Part shown: positions 57,881 to 64,000 of the stretch, one piece after another
How the letters are laid out: each line of letters begins with the position of its first letter
How positions within the stretch are numbered: the first letter of the stretch is position 1
Assembly (NCBI GenBank): GCA_028753945.1
Contig: JAPNXP010000002.1
Span: 3,162,001 to 3,226,000 of the forward strand
DNA from: Hexactinellida sp. DTS-2022
Taxonomy: Eukaryota; Porifera; Hexactinellida
Reading direction: 5' to 3'
DNA: 64,000 nt
Program-made: the position numbers and the translations under genes
Notes under the pieces: generated by a model
The model's database searches: none
What the model was told of the DNA's origin: nothing
Seen by the model: the letters and a program-made list of their open reading frames with translations, nothing else

Positions 57881-58550
57881 ATAAGATCGAAACTAATTAA
57901 GATATAAACTAACTTCCAGATGTTATAATAGGTAAACAAATTAATTAAAATTCAAAATCAACCTATAAGTTAGCTTCCAACGAGTATTATTGGTAAACAA
58001 GTTAAAACTATGGAAAATGTTAGAAAGGCTTGTTATAACATCCACTACCATTTTGTATGGTAGCAAGGATGATGAGTAAGGCCGCATAGCGGCCTTAACT
58101 TGAGGTGTGTAGCACCGATCCGTTGCAAAGCGACCGAGACCGAAGGGCTCGTCACCATTATGTGCTAAGTCAGGTGCCCGGACTGTTTCTAGCTACACTC
58201 AGTTCTCTCTAAACGTCCACTTCTCTATTTACCCACCTTAATCCCAACAATAATATATTTGAACAAAAACACAGATCAATAGCCAATCTGCTCTGTGATA
58301 CTCGAGATTGTTATCAAGTTTATACTACCTAATTATTACATAATTAATTAATTTCGCTTATTCGAACGCAAATTTTTATATCGCGGTGTTCGTGAAATCT
58401 AAAATACACATTCTTAGTCTAGAAATGATTTCTTATTTCATTTTTTTCATTTTCATTCTCATATACGTATAGTTTGACTTATTGGAAGAACTGGTTCCGT
58501 ATTGAGGTAAGGGAAGGGATTCGTGGTGGACTTTGCTAAGTTCAGAATGC
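57881..58550. other. Spacer with GC-rich repeat N, copy 2
   Basis: 58075-58155 is the reverse of repeat N: GCAAAGCGACCGAGACCGAA and GGCCGCATAGCGGCC. The rest is AT-rich and probably includes the unrecognised 5' end of the hAT element. Confidence 0.7.
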
Positions 58551-58554
58551 TGAA

Positions 58555-60535
58555 GATGTGAATAAAGATAAAGGATGCGCTAAATTTGTACTATCCAAAA
58601 GTGGGAATACATCTGGCTACAAGTCCCATATGAAAAAATATCATCCGAAATTGTGGGATGACTATATGCAAAATTCCTTGAAAGTTTCTGGTGCTACAAG
58701 TCGTAAGCAATCTACAATTAATGAATTGTTATCTTCCGTTAAAAACGCGAATGTTTATCATGGGATGCTACACAAACAGAAAAAATTGTTTATGCTTTTG
58801 CTAAAAATCATCTACCATGCAACCTACTTTGTGATGATGCATTTAAGGATGCGTTCTGCAAGTCCATACCAGATAACCTCAAAATTGTTAGCGCTTGGAG
58901 GAGGCTTGCACAAAATTCTTTTGATATATCAGATAGGATCAGAATGAAATTGATTTTAGAGGAATTGTGTGGAAATGATGTTTCAATATTAGTCGATGGA
59001 GGGACATTAACCAGGAGGCGTCTTTTAAATATTTGTCTCGCAGGAAGGAGTAGAACCGAATATTTTGGGATCAATAAAGGTGGAAGATTTGCGAGCAGAA
59101 ACTATAAAGCATATCCTTATTAATTTGATAGACAGTTTGCATGATAAAAATGTGTTTGCTTTCTGTGTAGTCTCTGACAATGCAAGAGCATTCATTAATG
59201 CTCTTCGAGAACTTCAAGAAGTGTCAAGTAGAAATGATGCAGAATTAGATGAGATGGCTTATATATTTTAGGAAACTTTAGTTCAACTAGAAGAAAATGA
59301 AGCAAATAGTCCAGATGGTTGCTTAAATTTTGAAATTGGGTCTCTACAATCGGATCTAGACTAGGAGGGATACATTCCACGAATTCTTATAGATGGAATC
59401 GATCAGATAATGGAAGAACGTGGAATTTTTCATGTACAATGTGGCTGCCATAATCTTCAGTTATTCCTAAAGATTGTTACAAGGGAATAGAAATTGTTAA
59501 TGCAGCTGTTCATACAAACTCATTTCTGTTGAAGTCATTTAAATCTGCTGAAAATACGTATCGCTTATTATCAGTGCAAATGGTCTGGGTATTGTGCCGC
59601 ATTTAGCAAAACAATTGACTCGTCCTGGAGACGCAAGATGGAATACCGTCATTGACAGTCTTAAGAGAGCTCTAATGCTACGTATTTACATTCAAGCATG
59701 TAATGTAGAAGTTTCGGATAATGATTGGAGATCAATGGAGAAAGTAGTCATATTGCTAGACCCTATCTGCGTAACATGTGACCGCCTGCAAGCTGAACTT
59801 GCTAATCAGTTGACTCTCAATTATGAACTAGACCGCATACAAAATCATATACAATCCCTCATTAACGATACTGAATTCGAGAACGCCGCAAATGCGATGT
59901 TAGAAATCTTCGAAAAACGTCTTAGTTCGAATTTCAATTATTTGGCGATTCAGCTGTACAAGTTTTTGGACCCTAGAGTTAACCAAATTGCATGTATGGA
60001 CATGTCAATGCGAAGTACTTTATTCAAAGATTTCTTGAAGTTTGCTAGCACACATGCAAAACGAAGAGGTAGAGAAATAGATCAACTCAATATCTCACAA
60101 CAAATTTAGGAATTCATTATGTGAACTCTTGATCCATCTGTTGATAAAATCAGAAATATTGCCGATGATTTTTAGGATATTGGCAGATGCGAGGGATGAT
60201 GGATCCTGAACTATCTGCATTCGCTATATCATTAGGCCGTATTATCATAAGCGATGCAGCGGTTGAAAGAAGTTTTTCGGCCCAAGCAAGAACCTATTCA
60301 AAAATTAGGTCACGTATGCCTCAGGAAGTAGTATCAAGCAACATGTTCAATGTATGAATTATCGCAAAATAATGTATCGCGAGAAATTATTACAGCTAAG
60401 AAAGAAGAGAGAAGATGAGCTAAAGCGGAAACGAGAAAATGAGTAGAAGGCGATACAAGAAATTTTGAAGAAATTCAGGCCCAGTTTAGAGGAAGGTATC
60501 GAGTATAGAGAAGAGTTTGCTGATCTCAATTACTA
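58555..60535 (+). pseudogene. hAT transposase with BED finger, frameshifted
   Basis: Near-complete order of a hAT transposase, in several frames. The BED zinc finger end TSGYKSHMKKYHPKLWDDY lies near 58609-58665. AFCKSIPDNLKIVSAWRRL follows near 58850. A catalytic-domain piece VSILVDGGT comes next, then FAFCVVSDNARAFINALREL near 59155. FHVQCGCHNLQLFLK is the usual C-x2-H block, near 59430. RPGDARWNTVIDSLKR matches the R-W(N/S)S box near 59620. The hATC dimerisation region has LSAFAISLGRIIISDAAVER (60215-60275) and SFSAQARTYSKIRSRM. Charged KR-rich sequence ends near 60535. At least five frameshifts or stops make it inactive. The domain set is otherwise complete, so decay is fairly recent. Terminal repeats and the 8-bp duplication were not located. 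Confidence 0.93.
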
Positions 60536-60591
60536 AATTAGTAATCTAATAGTGATAGCACTTCCTAAACAAATCTTTAATTATAGTTATA

Positions 60592-61315
60592 TTAAGGTTA
60601 AATTACGGCAGATTCACCCAAAAACACATGAATTAAGTTTTGAAGGTGGGAGTTTGAATTTCACATATATGATGGAAGACATTATAGCTATATCGAAACT
60701 GAAAACGAAATCTAATTATCTTCTATAAATTCGAAATTATTGGGCTTGCAGTATTATGCTAATACAAAAGTCCCATAGGGGGATTTTTTCGACTCCACCT
60801 GATAAGTGTGTAGTTTGCAAGATCATTATTTGCTAAAGACCTGTACTGTGTGATCTATCAGAAAGATCATCGTTATGGGCGGTTGGTGAGTGGTTTAGAA
60901 TTTTGATAAGATCTAAATAAAAAATATTGCGACCTTTTGAAACCAAAAAATGAATAAAAAGGTCATCTTTTCATGCGAAATTTCTTAAAATGCTTGATAA
61001 AAAAATTCCAAGTCATAATTCAAAAATGTAAACCGTCTACCTACTCCGTACGCTTATAATCTTTAAATATTGATTCTGATGACAAACATTGATAATTGCA
61101 TTGCCAAATTACCGCATAATATCGACCACCACTTTTGGAAATCGCCCTATGGGAGATTTGTATTAGCCAAATTTTGAAACCGACAAAAAATAAAAAGTAT
61201 AATAGATAGGGACATTTTCTTTTTGGTTTATTGATTTGTATCGTATAGGTATATATTTCTCACAATTACAGATTAATACAAGAACTTTCATTCACGTGGG
61301 GTAATTTAACCTTAA
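60592..61315 (+). mobile_element. TTAA element family A, copy 9 (complete)
   Basis: Complete with TTAA at both ends, second subfamily, closely similar to copies 1, 8 and 10. Its right TTAA is followed directly by the element E tip. Confidence 0.96.
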
Positions 61316-63176
61316 GGATGCTTCGACTGAATTAGTATTAGGTCGTATTGGTAGTTTCTTTGTTAGTGCTTCTATTGAACTAGTTTATTGCAAACATAAA
61401 TTCAGTGTATCATATAAATAGAATATACACTATTGTATAACTTCATTTGATCAATTTTAGGAATGCTGATCAAATCACTTTCAGGATGGCTTCCATCACC
61501 CATGTACAATAGTGTTGGATTACACTATATTTCTTTTTCTGAAAGTATACATGATAGACTTCCAAAAACTTCAGTGTTTATTCATTACAACCAGTAAGAA
61601 AAAATTGACCTATTTTTGGAGTAATTAACTTGTGTGAAATATTACTACTATACGGTTGAACCAGGAACTCTCCAAAAAGGGTCGAAAACTCAAGTTTTTA
61701 GGCTATCCATGGGTAAATAAATGCAATCAAACTATTCCATTGCCTTAATAACTTTTGAGATCATGACATAATTCACACTTAATTCATTATTAGGTAATGA
61801 CTCACTATCTCAAAGATGATTGAAGTTAGGCATATAAAATGTATTATCAATGAATAGGAAGTTACCTATTCCGGACAGATCAGTACCAGCCTAGTTTACA
61901 TAACATTCATAGTTTTTGAGTTATGACACATTTTAGGAAATATACATTTCCATGGCAACCGAGGAATGTGTCAACATTCCATTTACAATTTCGATATATT
62001 TTTTTCAACCAGTTTTGGGTATAACCATGTTCCAATTTTGAACATTTATAACGCGTTTAACTATGTTAAAAGTATGCTAGAAAAACAAGATAATTCGCAA
62101 CCAAAATTACCATTACGTCATCAGATGATAACATATCACAATTCTGGAGAGTGCTATGTATACCTGGGTACCATATTCCTAAATATAGTTATAATACACT
62201 TTTCAGCTCTATCATTGCTAATTATTGGGATAAAGAACAATTCTCCATTTTTCAATGCACTTTAAGTAATCCATGGTACACAAATTTTCGCTTAGCACAC
62301 AGGCCTTATATATCGAAGGTCACGACTGCTCCTATCCCAAGTTTAACCAATTCTTAACTTACGAAACCTAAAATTCTTCAGAAAAGAGGCCAGAAAGTGG
62401 TATTTTTGCTCCTTGCTTGGTCTCTACTCAGACACTAATCGTTAGTTCGCTTCAATGAGCTTGCAAAATGATCTTTATACTATTAAACTTGGGATAGGCG
62501 TCTGGTGAGCTAAGCAAATGTAGTGCTAATGGTACTGATCAATCATACAAATTTTTGGAGGTATATCGAATATACTTTACAACAATTAATTCAGTGAAAT
62601 CTAATAAAATAGTATTACCCCTATGGGGAGGCATTTCCTAAAGAATTTAATGCTACTCGAAAAATAGTTTGGACTTAGATATGCTGTATACATTTTAAAC
62701 CATTGCATAATACTTAGTTAACATTGTTATATAACCACTATATAAGATTCCTACTGAATGAAGTGTATATATATAGGAAAACAGTATTACAATAAACACA
62801 TATTCTTCAACAAAGTACCAACCCAGTCCAACATGCGCCGACCTCACAAAAATATTATGCAACTATCTGAAGATTTCAGTTCAAGGAATTATTGTAGTTA
62901 TAGTGATACATAAATTATACTAGGATTAGACGTTTCTGACACATTTTCAAATTGTTGTAATTCTTTGAATCTGAAAAATGCAATAATCATCATTTAAATA
63001 ACTTGTTTTGACTTTGAAGCTTTGAAAAATATTAGTAAGCTTCAGGAACGATCTAATCCTAGTATAGAGTATAGCTATGGATATGTATTGAATAAACAAG
63101 GAATAATCAACACTTAAACTTCTGTGGATTTATTTTAGACCTGCGCACATATTTTCAGTCAGGCATAGGAATTTAA
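61312..63176. mobile_element. Possible TTAA element E (1.87 kb)
   Basis: The left tip TTAAGGATGCTTCGACTG is clear. The right end CAGTCAGGCATAGGAATTTAA at 63156-63176 is an imperfect complement, so the boundaries are tentative. The interior is AT-rich. It includes a K-like scrap near 61935-61985 (GGAATGTGTCAACATTCC), a 99-residue frame (61966-62265) without known motifs, and an inverted pair TAGGATTAGACGTTTC / GAACGATCTAATCCTA near 62920 and 63047. Confidence 0.5.
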
Positions 63177-63663
63177 GGTTAAATTGCGGCAGATTCACCC
63201 AAAAAAACACATGAATTTAGTTTTGAAGGTGGGAGTTTGAATTTCACATATATGATGGAAGACATTATAGCTATATCGAAACTGAAAACGAAATCTATGA
63301 TCTTCAATAAATTCGAAATTATAGGGCTTGCAGTATTATGCTAATACAAAAGTCCCATAGGGGGATTTTTTCAGACTCCACCTGATATGTGTGTGGTCTG
63401 CAAGATCATTATTTGCTAAAGACCTGTACTGTGTGATCTATCAGATAGATCATCGTTATGGGCGGTTGGTGGGCGGTTTCGAATTTTGATAAGATCTAAA
63501 TAAAAAATATTGCGACCTTTTGAAACCAAAAAATGAATAAAAAGGTCATCTTTTTATGCGAAATTTGATTAAATGCTTGATAAAAAAAATTCCAAGTCAT
63601 AATTCAAAAATGTAAACCGTCTACCAACTCCTTACGCTTATAATCTTTAAATATTGATTCTGA
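63173..63663 (+). mobile_element. TTAA element family A, copy 10 (right part interrupted)
   Basis: The left tip TTAAGGTTAAATTGCGG is present. Homology stops at ATTGATTCTGA near 63663, where the possible LTR begins. The rest may continue beyond the window. Confidence 0.92.
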
Positions 63664-63845
63664 TGTTAGGAGTTTGTTGTCCAACCATAGACGTTGACAT
63701 TAGCTAGTTAGCTTAGTTCATCCGTTATTATTTAGTATAGTTTACAGCACTTAGTTGTTAGTTCTATTTACTTCTACACGATTATATACACTGATTACTA
63801 TTATTCTCAGTAAGAACGTGCGTCGTACTCAACATAACTAACAAC
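63664..63845 (+). mobile_element. Possible LTR of a retrotransposon
   Basis: The segment starts TGTTAGGAG and ends CATAACTAACA, giving TGTTAG...CTAACA ends of about 180 bp, and it interrupts A copy 10 sharply. The second LTR and target duplication would lie outside the window. A primer-binding site was not identified with confidence. Confidence 0.45.
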
Positions 63846-63861
63846 TAGTCCAATAATTCCA

Positions 63862-64000
63862 ATGGCTACTCCCATGTCTTGGAGTAGCCATGGAACTCGT
63901 TGGCTACTCCCGATGTCTTGGAGTAGCCATGGAACTCGAGGAAATACCATATTCTATTTCTTTTCGACCAGGAAGTTCCAATGTGGTTCCGGACTATCTG
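63862..64000 (+). CDS. Start of an ORF after the possible LTR, with repeated MSWSSHGTR
   Basis: An ATG at 63862 opens a frame to the window edge: MATPMSWSSHGTRW, then MSWSSHGTRGN. The DNA contains two copies of a ~39-bp unit (GGCTACTCCCATGTCTTGGA plus GTAGCCATGGAACTCG). Each is a small hairpin (GGCTACTCC / GGAGTAGCC). If the LTR is real this could be the gag start. No domain is recognisable in 46 residues. Confidence 0.35.
   Translation, partial: MATPMSWSSHGTRWLLPMSWSSHGTRGNTIFYFFSTRKFQCGSGLS

Overview
The window is strongly AT-rich eukaryotic DNA, almost entirely transposable elements (TEs), their wreckage and simple repeats. There is no bacterial-style operon, rRNA or CRISPR. The protein relics are hAT transposases with BED or TTF/ZMYM-type zinc fingers, a MULE transposase of the GCFFHLSQN/NNAVEGWHNAF type, RAG1-like/Transib transposases, a Helitron Pif1 helicase and a KRBA2-like retroviral-type integrase. 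Pogo, hAT and TTAA-target MITEs are also present. This mix suggests an invertebrate animal, but the phylum cannot be assigned from the sequence alone. No intact autonomous transposase was found. The only plausible ordinary gene is a small two-exon candidate at 40663-41091.

Layout. 0-5.4 kb: end of a TTAA element (family A), a Helitron helicase relic, and a ZMYM-type hAT relic split by a RAG1-like relic. 5.4-11.5 kb: large TTAA elements H and U, a KRBA2-like integrase scrap, and A copies. 11.5-16.9 kb: a broken coiled-coil ORF, minisatellite, MITEs, TTAA element B, and a MULE relic cut by a pogo MITE. 16.9-24.9 kb: a second RAG1-like relic with a 1.5-kb transposon (J) inside it, then the chain G, F, E, and A with D and a pogo MITE nested in it. 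25-31 kb: a MULE N-terminal fragment, elements H and T, an A copy, and foldback element K. 32-37.5 kb: a degenerate satellite interrupted by inverted copies of a gag-like coding sequence, then the KRBA2-like integrase. 37.5-41.1 kb: poorly understood DNA and the candidate gene. 41.2-47.7 kb: a 2.7-kb element with 160-bp terminal repeats and nested elements, a hAT MITE with a perfect 8-bp duplication, and an inverted pair of TTAA elements. 48-54.9 kb: A copy, small MITEs, a GATATTTCC minisatellite and a three-level nested hAT set. 54.9-64 kb: a 1.3-kb near-perfect palindrome built from two A copies, B with A inside it, a hAT transposase relic, more A copies, and possibly the 5' end of an LTR retrotransposon.

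The unifying theme is a large guild of TTAA-duplicating, mostly non-autonomous elements. Most start TTAAGG (A, B, D, E, F, G, T, U); H starts TTAACG and S starts TTAAC. They insert into one another at TTAA, so relative ages can be read from the nesting. Several with unrelated outer arms (B, D, H, T, U, E) share one internal core made of CCATATATGG, a GATGACG-AGCAA box and AGAGCTTAGCTCTAA. That core is the least explained structure here. Letters A-U are labels made for this window, not established names. All homology calls are by eye.
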